Positions 26,920 through 35,932 of a stretch of 64,000 nucleotides of DNA are shown one piece after another (positions within the stretch are counted from its first letter, which is position 1; each line of letters begins with the position of its first letter). The stretch comes from Lachnospiraceae bacterium (GTDB lineage Bacteria; Bacillota; Clostridia; Lachnospirales; Lachnospiraceae). The DNA lies in the NCBI GenBank assembly GCA_017387565.1, contig JAFOEY010000004.1:1-64000 (forward strand), given 5' to 3'. The notes beneath the pieces were generated by a model. The model saw nothing but the letters and a program-made list of their open reading frames with translations. It searched no databases and was not told the origin of the DNA. A program made the position numbers and the translations under genes.

Positions 26920-27984
26920 TTACTTCAATCCTTTCATTTTTATTTTGTCTTCATACATTGCCTTATCAGCCTGTAAACACATCTCATTACAATCCATATC
27001 ACCATCCTGATATACAACACCGATTGCACATGAGAAAGGTGTTTTCGCAATTTTTTCTTTCATTTGTTTCACTAATTGCTCTGTATCATTTCTTTTCTGA
27101 CCAAAACACAAAATCATAAATTCATCCCCGCCAATGCGGTATAAAAAGCAGTTTTTGGGAATAACCGATTCAATACAATGAACGATGGTTGATATTGCCT
27201 CATCTCCTTTGGCATGACCATATTTATCGTTCCATTTTTTTAAATCATTCAAATCTAATGATATCAAGGCACTGATATTTGCCTCATTTTTTTCGTAATC
27301 CAGAAAAAAGCATCTTCGGTTCAGAACATTTGTCAAAGGATCTCGTTTAAACTGCTGGGAATTTAAATAGAGATAATAAAATGTCATAGCTATCGCACCG
27401 GAAGTATTAATAACACCTTCGTACTTCCATACCGATTCCAGGACTGTAGCCAACAAAAATATTATCACTACTGCAACCGAAATAACGGTCTCCGAAATTC
27501 TTACAGACCTATTCATTTTGACGGTACAGACAATTAACATGATCTCATAAAAACCGGTCGTAACAAAAGCAAAATATCCAATCGGTCCGCGGACAAATTG
27601 ATTATCCACTGTATAAGAATATGCAATATCCGTAAAAAGTGCTGAAAAAGCAATCATTGTATTGATGATTAGTGGTAGTGCAAACCAGAAAATCCTTTTA
27701 TCGTTTTGTTTTTCCAGCAGTAACAATATCACTACAAAAACAATAGCCGGTCGAATACTATAACCAATTGCCGACATCCAAATTCTCAAGGGAGACAGTG
27801 TATCAAATGTGGCTGTCCAATACTCTATCGAATCAACCGTAACCAGACACAACACCATAACGCACGATATCAGATACAGCACACGAATCCTCTTATTGAA
27901 ATAATCATTAGTAATAATAAAAACAAGAAGACAAAACACAGTCACAACTGTTGCATAGTTTATTCCTACTAACTCTTTAACCAC
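26920..27984 (-). CDS. Membrane-bound GGDEF diguanylate cyclase
   Basis: 354 aa. About six to seven membrane helices occupy residues 1-195; the cytoplasmic GGDEF domain follows with NVLNRRCFFLDYEKN, SLDLNDLKKWNDKYGHAKGD and the catalytic GGDEF itself in YRIGGDEFMI. It is expected to make cyclic-di-GMP from GTP. No RxxD inhibitory site is obvious before the GGDEF motif. GTG at 27984 is taken as start because GGAGG lies 7 bp upstream. It is followed by a non-coding stretch with the 16-bp palindrome. Confidence 0.93.
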   Translation of the reverse strand: MVKELVGINYATVVTVFCLLVFIITNDYFNKRIRVLYLISCVMVLCLVTVDSIEYWTATFDTLSPLRIWMSAIGYSIRPAIVFVVILLLLEKQNDKRIFWFALPLIINTMIAFSALFTDIAYSYTVDNQFVRGPIGYFAFVTTGFYEIMLIVCTVKMNRSVRISETVISVAVVIIFLLATVLESVWKYEGVINTSGAIAMTFYYLYLNSQQFKRDPLTNVLNRRCFFLDYEKNEANISALISLDLNDLKKWNDKYGHAKGDEAISTIVHCIESVIPKNCFLYRIGGDEFMILCFGQKRNDTEQLVKQMKEKIAKTPFSCAIGVVYQDGDMDCNEMCLQADKAMYEDKIKMKGLK

Positions 27985-28019
27985 TGCCACACCTCCTTTT
28001 TTACTCAGTATAATACATT

Positions 28020-28733
28020 CTACGAAATATTGGCAGCAATCCCTATGGAAACATAGTTGTCCAGTATAGCTCTCAAATCGGTTCCCTGTAAAGCTTCATA
28101 ATTTCGAATTCCTTCTACCATATATGAAATCCTTCCCGGCGAAATCTTTTTTTCTAAATACCGGTCTTTATAAAACTCATCGGTGGAAACGGTTCTTTCT
28201 CTTAGAATTCCTTTGCATTCTTTTAATCTGCAGCTTGGGAAATTCACATTCCAGATCTGATTGCTTCCTAATGGTTTATCCATCAACTCAGCTATAATAT
28301 CTTTTATGTATTCGTCCGTTACCTCATGCATTTCATCTGCATCTTCCGAAAATGCAATTGTATGAATCTTTTGAAAAGAAGCTTCAAAAGCTGCACCTGC
28401 AGTCGCAGAATACTGCAAATCCGAACCGACATTATATCCATAATTAATGCCGGAAAAAACATGATCCGGCTTTCCCGGCACAATATTTAACACACCGATT
28501 CTCACACAATCAGCCGGTGTTCCATCACAGGCATATGCATGAACTCCCGGTATAGGGAAATCCACTTCCCATGCCTCAATACTGTGTCTTAAAGTAATGC
28601 TATGTGACACGGCACTTCTCTGACTTTGTGGAGCAACTACCCATACCTCGCCAAATTCCATTGCAACTTCAGCAAGACGAATCAATCCATCTGAATCAAT
28701 CCCGTCATCGTTTGTAATCAATATCTTTTTCAT
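28020..28733 (-). CDS. surE: 5'/3'-nucleotidase SurE
   Basis: 237 aa, near the usual length. The metal-binding N-terminus ITNDDGIDSDGL contains the paired Asp; APQSQRSAVSHSIT, DGTPADCVRIG and SGINYGYNVGSDLQYSATAGAA are the further SurE motifs. The enzyme dephosphorylates nucleoside monophosphates and may act on other phosphate esters. It lies 36 bp upstream of the diguanylate cyclase gene and may be co-transcribed with it. Confidence 0.95.
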   Translation of the reverse strand: MKKILITNDDGIDSDGLIRLAEVAMEFGEVWVVAPQSQRSAVSHSITLRHSIEAWEVDFPIPGVHAYACDGTPADCVRIGVLNIVPGKPDHVFSGINYGYNVGSDLQYSATAGAAFEASFQKIHTIAFSEDADEMHEVTDEYIKDIIAELMDKPLGSNQIWNVNFPSCRLKECKGILRERTVSTDEFYKDRYLEKKISPGRISYMVEGIRNYEALQGTDLRAILDNYVSIGIAANIS

Positions 28734-28855
28734 ATGACTGCTCCATTTCTGATTTTTTCAATATCACTTCTTAGATACTATACAAAACAAAACTGAACAT
28801 TTTGCTTTTTCTATTTTCTTCATAAATCACAGCACGCGTTTTTCCATTCACACTT

Positions 28856-30664
28856 TTAATACCGTAAATCCGGCTCGATCTCATTGGCAATAATAAAATG
28901 TGCTTCTATCTTCTGTTCCTGAGAAATCGGATTATCCTTACAATATACAATTTGCAAATCCGGCAAATCCAATAGCGGTGTCAGGTCTTTTATGTAATTA
29001 TCCGTAATATCAAGCACCTTTAATTTAGGAAACGAAGCAATAAAATCCAGTGTTTCAATCTTATTTCCTTTAACATATAGTTCTTCCAATCCCGAAAAAT
29101 GAGAAAGTGCATCTTTCAGATCCGAAAAAGCAAGGGAATCATAATTAGCCATTTTCACAAAGCCCTCTGAAAGTACATTGATATTGGTAATAAAACTGGT
29201 TCCCCCAATGTCGAGTACCTTTAATGTATTATTTTCTTTGAGTTTTTCCACTTCCACTCCAACCTTAGAGTTAGTCAGATATAACTCTTTCAGTGTCGGA
29301 ATTTGAAAGACAACAGAAATATCGGTCAATAATGAAGTATCCCGCATATCCAATATTTCCAGACTTGGCAGATTCGCCAATTCTTCAAAATGATCAACAT
29401 CCCCATAATTACTGTAAATCTGTATTTCTTTTAGATTCGGAAGACCTGATACTACCCTTAAATCAATCTGACTACATCCATGGAGTTTCAGTTTTTCCAG
29501 CCCGGTTAATGACTGAAGAGACTGTAAATAATCAATTCCATATATCTCCAACGATTTTAAATTGGGAAACTTTGAAAAATCTAAAATTCCCTGTTTGGAT
29601 GACGAATAATAAATCATCAACTCTTCTAATTCGGTCAGTTTCTCTATTACCATAAAATCATTGATTTCATTGTTGTAATCCAGACGCAGCTTTTTGAGCG
29701 TTGTCATATCTTCCAGAAAACGGATATCGCATATTTCGGTATCCCGTATCTCCAGTTCCCTCAGGTTTGTTAACTGATTTAAAAAAGACAAATCCCTTAC
29801 ACTATCTGATTCAATATAGAGCGTTTCCAATCCGGAAATATTTTTTATTGATTCATATTGTATTAAAGCATCCGCATTGACTGACAGCTCTTTCAAATTC
29901 TGTAATTCAGAAACCAAAGTTAAATCCGTCAAATTATAATTATCAATCATCAATCTTTCCAATGATACAAATTTGTCAATGCCTTCTAACTCATTTTGAG
30001 AGTAATCCAGATTCAGACTTTTGATATTTTCCGTTTTCGGAACAATTGCCAACAGGTCTTTGGGCGTATTTCCGCATGCTAATGCAATCAGATTTTTCAA
30101 TCCATCCAACTGTCCTTTTGAAAGCATTTTATAACCAATATCCAGTTCCTCCAGACCGGAAAAGAACCGGATATCATCCATTCTGCCTTCCGCTGTTGTT
30201 TTAATTTCAACCGTTTGGATTTCTCCGTCTCCAATCCGGTAATCAACAAAGTATTGATCCGCGGGATCCCTTAATCTCAAATATTTGATTGTAGCCAGCT
30301 CTTTTCTTGTGACCTCAGATACGTTTTTTCCGAATACCTGCTCAACAAAAGAAATAAAATATGGCGAAGAAATCTCATACCTTGATACAACTTCCATAAC
30401 CGGTTCTGTTTCATTCCCTTTTTCCTCTCTTGCAGACATCAAAAGAACGACCGAAAGGATACACACAAAACAGAAGAACAATATAACAGCCGGAATATTT
30501 GTGTTATTTTCTGTATTTGTTTCTTTGGGAGTTACAACAACCTTATCTTCCTGACGATCAATTAAAAAGAATGCATTACAATATGCACATTTAAAAGTAT
30601 CTTTTCTTACACGTTTTAATGTTGCCCCACAGTTTGGACATTCCGCTTTTACCACTCGTATCAT
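28856..30664 (-). CDS. Zinc-ribbon, single-pass membrane protein with leucine-rich repeats
   Basis: 602 aa. A cytoplasmic N-terminal zinc ribbon (CPNC at 9-12, CAYC at 26-29), one membrane helix (about 58-80) and an extracytoplasmic region with about a dozen leucine-rich repeats of 20-24 residues (pattern LxxLxxLxIxxxxIxDLxxL) between 165 and 590. The order resembles proteins that couple outside protein binding to an inside zinc-binding module, but no enzymatic domain is seen. It is not linked by overlap to surE. Confidence 0.88.
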   Translation of the reverse strand: MIRVVKAECPNCGATLKRVRKDTFKCAYCNAFFLIDRQEDKVVVTPKETNTENNTNIPAVILFFCFVCILSVVLLMSAREEKGNETEPVMEVVSRYEISSPYFISFVEQVFGKNVSEVTRKELATIKYLRLRDPADQYFVDYRIGDGEIQTVEIKTTAEGRMDDIRFFSGLEELDIGYKMLSKGQLDGLKNLIALACGNTPKDLLAIVPKTENIKSLNLDYSQNELEGIDKFVSLERLMIDNYNLTDLTLVSELQNLKELSVNADALIQYESIKNISGLETLYIESDSVRDLSFLNQLTNLRELEIRDTEICDIRFLEDMTTLKKLRLDYNNEINDFMVIEKLTELEELMIYYSSSKQGILDFSKFPNLKSLEIYGIDYLQSLQSLTGLEKLKLHGCSQIDLRVVSGLPNLKEIQIYSNYGDVDHFEELANLPSLEILDMRDTSLLTDISVVFQIPTLKELYLTNSKVGVEVEKLKENNTLKVLDIGGTSFITNINVLSEGFVKMANYDSLAFSDLKDALSHFSGLEELYVKGNKIETLDFIASFPKLKVLDITDNYIKDLTPLLDLPDLQIVYCKDNPISQEQKIEAHFIIANEIEPDLRY

Positions 30665-30882
30665 ATATTTTCTTCCCCGATTTTCTTCTATATTCTAAAT
30701 AACTTTTCTTCTAACCAGCATTTTTCATTTTCCGAATGCTTTTCCAAATTATTTTTCCTTATATTATCTTAGCATTTGTTTTTTCATTATCCAACATCTT
30801 TAAGCTCAGAATTTGTTTCCGCAATTCTCACAATTACAAAAATCCACAATTTCTTCCTGCAATCACAAATTTCACGATTTCA

Positions 30883-30930
30883 ACATTTCGCTATTTTTAC
30901 ATTTCGCTATTTTTACATTTCGCCATTTGC
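30883..30930. repeat. Tandem repeat, 16 bp x 3
   Basis: ACATTTCGCTATTTTT occurs twice exactly and a third time as ACATTTCGCCATTTGC, ending four bases before the stop codon of the downstream-strand gene. The gap from 30665 to 30933 is otherwise AT-rich with no gene seen. Confidence 0.85.
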
Positions 30931-30933
30931 AAA

Positions 30934-32670
30934 CTATAACATTTTGAGCAATGCAGCCAATCCTTCCTGTTGATAAATCTCTTTATAAAAAGCAACCTCA
31001 TCTTTAATCAGTTCATCGATGACTTTCATTCCGAGAAGTTCAACCGGAGCTTTATCATCCGTCATCAGATAGCCGCCCTTTTCATATTTTACAATATTTG
31101 TAGATACCTGCTCCATCATTGTGAGAATCTCTGCATCTTCTTCAGCTTTCATGTTAGCTTCAAAAACAGAAAGAACATTTTCATTATTGGAAGCAAATAG
31201 TTCCCGGTTGGTGCTTCTTTCAACATCTACGGTATAGACCTGCGAAAACACATTGGATATCGTATCCGCAAGATATTGATTGATACTTCCTTCTTTACTG
31301 CCACGCATATTCATGTTGACCACCATGACTCCATCATCCGTCAGATGATCTTTTACCAGTTCAAAAAATTCCACGGAAGACATCTGAAATGGTATGGTAA
31401 TGTCCTGATAAGCATCTACCATAATCACGTCATATTGATCCTCAATGGCATTCAGATAGGCACGTCCGTCATAGGTCGTCACATCCACATTGGAGGGGAG
31501 TTCAAAATACTGCACTGCAAGTTCTGTTATCTTTTCATCAATTTCCACACCGGATATCAAAACATTATCAAAATATCTTTCACACTGTGTTGCATAGGTG
31601 CCGGTGCCGTTCCCTAAAATCAGGATGTTCAGCTCATCTTTCTCATGAATTCCCGCCATCAGAGGAGCAGCCATCGCATAATCGTAATACATGCCCGTCA
31701 GCCCTTTTTCCTTTCGATACACAGACTGGACACCAAAAAGAACATTGGTAGACAACACAACCTGTTTTTCATCTTCATAAACCTGAAGGTAGTTATAAAT
31801 CGATTCCCCTTCATATGTCAGATCATCCTGCCAGAAAGCAAAACTATTATCATGGCCCAGAAGCACACAGACAAGGAAAATCACAATGCTAATCGGAAGC
31901 TTCCGGGCTTTGAAAAAATTTACGCATCCACTCATAAAATAAATGATTGCTAACAAAAGTAAAATCCCTGCAAATATCAGAAACGTAATCGAAGTTCCGA
32001 CTGCCGGGATGCTGATAAAGGTTGGAACAAAAGTACCGATGATGCTTCCTATGGTGTTGGCAGCATTCAGATTTCCAACCAGTTTTCCGTTATCATCAAG
32101 ATTATCAACCGTAAATTTTACCAATGACGGCGTAACCGTGCCCAGTAAAAAAAGAGGAAACACAAATATAACCATGCAGGCTGCAAATCCGGCAATAATC
32201 AGGAAGTTACTGCTAACCGTAAAAATTAACAGCGCTGAAATGCCAAGGATAATATATTTTCCGACTACCGGAATTAAAGCAATCCAGATAGCCGCAATCA
32301 TAATACGGACATACAGCTTATCGGGATTGGGATTTTTGTCAGCACTTCTTCCGCCATAAATATTGCCCAATGCCATTGCAATCATAATTGTACCGATGAT
32401 GATCGTCCATACAATCTGCGAGGAACTAAAGTAAGGTGCCATCAGTCTGCTTGCCCCCAGTTCCACTGCCATAACTGACATACCAGCAAAAAACTCTGTC
32501 AGATACAGATAAATTCTGTTCTTTAGAATTGGTCTTCTGTCACTTACTTTTTCGCATGTCGCTGTATTTTTTGCTAAATTGTCTGTTGTTAATTTGTTTG
32601 TTGCATTTGTTGTTATGTTGTTTGTTTCATTTGTTGTTGCATTTACATTTTGGCTCATAATTCTACTCAT
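30934..32670 (-). CDS. Fused membrane transporter-like/spermidine synthase-like protein
   Basis: 578 aa. An Asn/Thr-rich N-terminal tail of about 45 residues precedes seven to nine membrane helices (about 50-270, containing ELGASRLMAPYFSSSQIVW), then a Rossmann-fold aminopropyltransferase-like domain with ILGNGTGTYATQCERYF as nucleotide pocket, GVEIDEKI and DVIMVDAYQD. Fusions of this kind are common and annotated as fused MFS/spermidine synthase, but their reaction is unproven. No other polyamine genes are adjacent. The binding site is weak (AAAAGAAAAG). Confidence 0.9.
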   Translation of the reverse strand: MSRIMSQNVNATTNETNNITTNATNKLTTDNLAKNTATCEKVSDRRPILKNRIYLYLTEFFAGMSVMAVELGASRLMAPYFSSSQIVWTIIIGTIMIAMALGNIYGGRSADKNPNPDKLYVRIMIAAIWIALIPVVGKYIILGISALLIFTVSSNFLIIAGFAACMVIFVFPLFLLGTVTPSLVKFTVDNLDDNGKLVGNLNAANTIGSIIGTFVPTFISIPAVGTSITFLIFAGILLLLAIIYFMSGCVNFFKARKLPISIVIFLVCVLLGHDNSFAFWQDDLTYEGESIYNYLQVYEDEKQVVLSTNVLFGVQSVYRKEKGLTGMYYDYAMAAPLMAGIHEKDELNILILGNGTGTYATQCERYFDNVLISGVEIDEKITELAVQYFELPSNVDVTTYDGRAYLNAIEDQYDVIMVDAYQDITIPFQMSSVEFFELVKDHLTDDGVMVVNMNMRGSKEGSINQYLADTISNVFSQVYTVDVERSTNRELFASNNENVLSVFEANMKAEEDAEILTMMEQVSTNIVKYEKGGYLMTDDKAPVELLGMKVIDELIKDEVAFYKEIYQQEGLAALLKML

Positions 32671-32757
32671 CTTTTCTTTTTATTTAGCTTCCAAATCGAC
32701 TTTGTTTCTTGTTCTGGGCCTACTTAATAGCTTATTTGAATACACAAACTAAGAAAA

Positions 32758-32790
32758 AACGAATGGCAAAAACAACCATTCGTTTTATTT
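32758..32790 (-). terminator. Terminator downstream of the Fur-like gene
   Basis: CGAATGG/CCATTCG with a 9-nt loop; on the minus strand it is followed by TTTTTTCTT. On the plus strand the tail is TTTTATTTTAT, so it might work both ways, but there is no plus-strand gene upstream. Confidence 0.75.
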
Positions 32791-32846
32791 TATCATATTT
32801 ATCCCATTCCGTTAAGCATTTAAAATTCACAACCTTTTACGTATTT

Positions 32847-33033
32847 ATGATACCAGGGTCAAAAGGTCATACTTTTCATGCTCGCATGAAAAAGTATGAC
32901 TTTGGGACCCGCAAAACATGAGAAAGTAGCCCGATCAGGGCGGATTTCGATTGTTTACGGATTGCGAGAGCACAAAGTGCGTAGCAATCCGTTGGTATCA
33001 TGGGAGCAAAATACCTTTTGACCCCAACATCAT
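32847..33033 (+). repeat. Dispersed intergenic repeat, copy B (complete)
   Basis: The only full-length copy, 187 bp. Terminal inverted repeats are ATGATACCAGGGTCAAAAGG and CCTTTTGACCCCAACATCAT (imperfect). Internal modules in order: CATACTTTTCATGC/GCATGAAAAAGTATG hairpin, GCCC-GATCA-GGGC hairpin, and GGATTGC-GAGA-GCAC-AAA-GTGC-GTA-GCAATCC nested hairpin. It encodes no protein. Its right end lies 2 bp beyond the Fur-like stop codon. The family resembles a miniature inverted-repeat element or a structured REP-type repeat. Confidence 0.9.
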
Positions 33034-33035
33034 AT

Positions 33036-33470
33036 TTATGCTTCACAATCTTCTGTGCAATTATGATTTACAACCTTCTGTGTATTAACATAACCGCAAC
33101 ACCTCAGACCTTCTGATATTACCTTGTTCCACTCATCGGTCGATAGCCTGCAAATGGACTGATCATCCAATTCTACGATACACCCACCTTTCTTTTCGCA
33201 ATTCATGCCACAGGAAATGCGGTACATATTCTTACGGCTGATGGCACCGATTTCTTCCAAAAGATTGATCATGCGGTATACAGTTGCTGCTCCCAAGGAA
33301 GGATCTTTTTCCACCGCCTTATAATATATCTCCTTACAGCATGCACATTCTTCCTGCAATATAATGTCCAACAGAATCTTACGTTGTTTCGTTATTCTGC
33401 AACCATTTTCTTTTAGTCTCTGCAAAACCGTTTCTTTCTGCATATTTGTTCTGTGATAATTTGCTGTCAT
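33036..33470 (-). CDS. Fur-family-like regulator with atypical Cys-rich C-terminus
   Basis: 144 aa from the ATG at 33470, chosen because AAAAAAGGAC lies 7 bp upstream. The winged-helix half is Fur-like: LKENGCRITKQRKILLDIIL and the recognition region GAATVYRMINLLEEIGAI. The usual dimerisation domain with HHH and CxxC motifs is absent; instead there are Cys residues in ISCGMNCEKKGGCIVELD, RCCGYVN and NCTEDCEA. It is downstream of the FeoB-associated peptide and FeoB genes, on the same strand, so a role in iron or other metal sensing is plausible. Confidence 0.85.
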   Translation of the reverse strand: MTANYHRTNMQKETVLQRLKENGCRITKQRKILLDIILQEECACCKEIYYKAVEKDPSLGAATVYRMINLLEEIGAISRKNMYRISCGMNCEKKGGCIVELDDQSICRLSTDEWNKVISEGLRCCGYVNTQKVVNHNCTEDCEA

Positions 33471-33598
33471 CTGATTGTCCTTTTTTACCGGATTTTTATA
33501 TTCAGCAGTTCCTTTCACATTCCTTTCACAATCCTTTCACATTCATTTTAAAGTCTATTTTTTAATTATGCCTGCACAAAAGAAGTACAAATATAGTC

Positions 33599-33775
33599 TT
33601 ATTCATCTCCGGCATGGGAGTTATCATTTTTCGAATTATCACATTCTTTTTTGGAACAGCATCCGGCTAAAGGACATCCGATGCATCTTGTACCTTTTTT
33701 CTTTTGTTTCCATATATAAAGAACTGCTGCAACTATTAAAACAAGTATAATTCCTACAACAATCAAATTTCCCAT
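33599..33775 (-). CDS. FeoB-associated Cys-rich membrane protein
   Basis: 58 aa small protein. One N-terminal membrane helix (IVVGIILVLIVAAVLYIW) is followed by Lys residues and a Cys cluster, RCIGCPLAGCCSKKEC, matching the FeoB-associated Cys-rich membrane protein family. AAAGGAG lies before the ATG, and the gene begins only 19 bp after the feoB stop. The family is thought to assist FeoB-mediated ferrous iron uptake, possibly by binding metal at the membrane. Confidence 0.9.
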   Translation of the reverse strand: MGNLIVVGIILVLIVAAVLYIWKQKKKGTRCIGCPLAGCCSKKECDNSKNDNSHAGDE

Positions 33776-33794
33776 TTGTTCTCCTTTCTGAAAT

Positions 33795-35804
33795 TCACGA
33801 TACAGCCTTCTTCAATTCATATTCTGCGCTAAACAGCTTATTCGTTCTGTAAATCATTCCCACAACAATAGCTATCATGACAAGTACTGCGATCAGTCCC
33901 CAAACAAATCCGTTTCCAATCTTACCTGTCGTAATCAGTGTACCAACCTGATATACAAAAAAAGCCACCGTGTAACCTGTTCCTAACTGAAGGGCAATGC
34001 CTCCCCACAACCATTTTTTGCTCTGCATTTCCGAATTCATGGCACCAAGTGCTGCAAAACAAGGCGGTGTGAATAAGTTAAACATCAGGAAAGCAAGAGC
34101 TGCCACTTTTGTAATCGCCATTGCAGATGCAACCACATTGCCATCTCCAACAAGTGCAAGTTCTTCCGTGTCAATAAAAGCACTCAAGCCATAGCAGACT
34201 GCCAGTGTTCCTACTACATTTTCTTTTGCAATAAAACCGGTTACCGCTGCTGCTGCAAGCTGCCATGCCGCAATTCCGACAATCGGAACTAAGATAACTG
34301 CAATCGGTGAAGCAATGGTAGCAAGGATAGAAGTACTTTCCAGTCCTTCCTCTACTACCTGCAATTTCCAGTCGAAGGATTGCATAATCTGTACAATCGT
34401 ATTACATACAAGAATGATGGTTCCGGCTTTAATAATATATGCTTTTCCACGTCCAAGCATGGAAATCACAGCCCTTTTCAGGCTTGGAACCTTATATGCA
34501 GGTAATTCAATGATAAAGAAGGATTTTCTGAATTTATATCCGGTTATGGCATTTACTAATAAGGCTCCAAGCAAAATTAAAAGAATACCGACAAAGTACA
34601 TCAGGGTTCCAACCCAGGGAGTATCCGGAAAAAATGCACCCACAAACAACGCAATTACCGGAAGTTTTGCGCCACAGGGCATAAAGGGCGTCAGCATGGC
34701 TGTTGCTCTTCTTTCTCTCTCATTCCGGATAGTACGGCATGCCATGATACCCGGAATGGCACATCCGGTACCGATTACCATAGGAATAACGGATTTACCG
34801 GAAAGACCCACTCTTTTAAAGATTGGGTCTAAAACAACCGTGGCTCTTGCCATGTAACCGCAGTCTTCCAAAAGAGCAATCAGAAAATACATAACCATAA
34901 CAAGTGGCAGGAAACCTACAACCGCACCTACACCACCAATAATACCATCAACCAGCAATGACTGTAAGAACGGATTTGTATTTTCTATCAATCCTGCTAC
35001 CCATCCCTGGAAAGCTTCTATCCAAGAAACCAGCCAGTCTGCAATCCATGTTCCCACAGTAGACTGGGAAATATAAAACACGCCAAACATTACCAGAGCA
35101 AAAATCGGAATACCAAGCCATGGATTTGTTAGAACCGCATCGATTTTGTCCTGTCCGTTTTTTTCTTTTGTTAAAACCTTTCTCTTCTCAACCAAAGAAA
35201 CCATCGACTTAACAAAGTCAAAGCGCTTTCTGTCAGCAGCTTCTACTTCACTCTTATTATGCAAATCAATCTCTTCCTGCACATAAGGTGCTTTTTGTTC
35301 ACAGCCGTTTAAAGATACTGCTTTCGCTACTACATCTTTTAATCCGACATGTCCGGCAGAAGTTGATACCGTTTTTATAACCGGACATCCCAGCTTTTCA
35401 GACAAAAGTGTTTCATCAATCTCGGTATCTTTTTTCTCATTAATATCGCTCTTATTCAGGGCAACCACCACCGGGATACCAAGTTCTAAAAGCTGTGTAG
35501 TAAAAAACAGACTTCGGCTTAAGTTTGTGGCATCCACAATGTTAATGATTACATCCGGATTTTCATTCTTGACATAGGCACTGGTAATACTTTCTTCCGA
35601 TGTAAACGGCGACATGGAGTAAGCTCCCGGTAAGTCTACCGCAATTAATTCTTCCTTTCCATCATAATATGTTTTTTTGATCCGGCTTTCTTTCTTTTCT
35701 ACGGTAACTCCGGCCCAGTTTCCGACCTTCTCATTTCTTCCGGTCAGGGCATTATACATTGTCGTCTTTCCGCTGTTTGGATTTCCCGTTAATGCGATTC
35801 TCAT
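33795..35804 (-). CDS. feoB: Ferrous iron transporter FeoB
   Basis: 669 aa. The cytoplasmic G domain shows G1 GNPNSGKT (7-14), G3 DLPGAYSMSP and G4 NKSD, followed by the spacer helical domain and the two inverted Gate segments of the membrane part (PFMPCGAKLPVIALF and the second Gate region with FTPCFAA-like Cys, here LFTPPCFAALGAM). It imports Fe(II) driven by nucleotide hydrolysis or a gradient. AAGGAGG precedes the start. A perfect GTTAGTTATAACTAAC palindrome lies 47 bp upstream, so transcription is likely repressed by the nearby DtxR protein when iron is abundant. Confidence 0.97.
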   Translation of the reverse strand: MRIALTGNPNSGKTTMYNALTGRNEKVGNWAGVTVEKKESRIKKTYYDGKEELIAVDLPGAYSMSPFTSEESITSAYVKNENPDVIINIVDATNLSRSLFFTTQLLELGIPVVVALNKSDINEKKDTEIDETLLSEKLGCPVIKTVSTSAGHVGLKDVVAKAVSLNGCEQKAPYVQEEIDLHNKSEVEAADRKRFDFVKSMVSLVEKRKVLTKEKNGQDKIDAVLTNPWLGIPIFALVMFGVFYISQSTVGTWIADWLVSWIEAFQGWVAGLIENTNPFLQSLLVDGIIGGVGAVVGFLPLVMVMYFLIALLEDCGYMARATVVLDPIFKRVGLSGKSVIPMVIGTGCAIPGIMACRTIRNERERRATAMLTPFMPCGAKLPVIALFVGAFFPDTPWVGTLMYFVGILLILLGALLVNAITGYKFRKSFFIIELPAYKVPSLKRAVISMLGRGKAYIIKAGTIILVCNTIVQIMQSFDWKLQVVEEGLESTSILATIASPIAVILVPIVGIAAWQLAAAAVTGFIAKENVVGTLAVCYGLSAFIDTEELALVGDGNVVASAMAITKVAALAFLMFNLFTPPCFAALGAMNSEMQSKKWLWGGIALQLGTGYTVAFFVYQVGTLITTGKIGNGFVWGLIAVLVMIAIVVGMIYRTNKLFSAEYELKKAVS

Positions 35805-35850
35805 GACGCATCCTCCTTTTTTTCTTGTTCGGTTTTTATATCAGCATTGT

Positions 35851-35866
35851 GTTAGTTATAACTAAC
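35851..35866. promoter_or_regulatory. Candidate DtxR-type operator upstream of feoB
   Basis: GTTAGTTATAACTAAC is a perfect 16-bp palindrome sharing its half-sites with two sites before feoA (36515-36555). It lies 47 bp before the feoB start. Confidence 0.75.
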
Positions 35867-35932
35867 TGCAAGTTTTTAAAAAAAGTGATGTCATCACCTT
35901 TCTCTTGTATAGTACAGTCAAATATATACTAT

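Noticed and set aside
33471-33518. Extended N-terminus of the Fur-like gene using a GTG start
   Set aside because: The upstream sequence consists of three TGTGAAAGGA direct repeats that mimic a ribosome binding site; ATG at 33470 has a proper site and fits the family length better.
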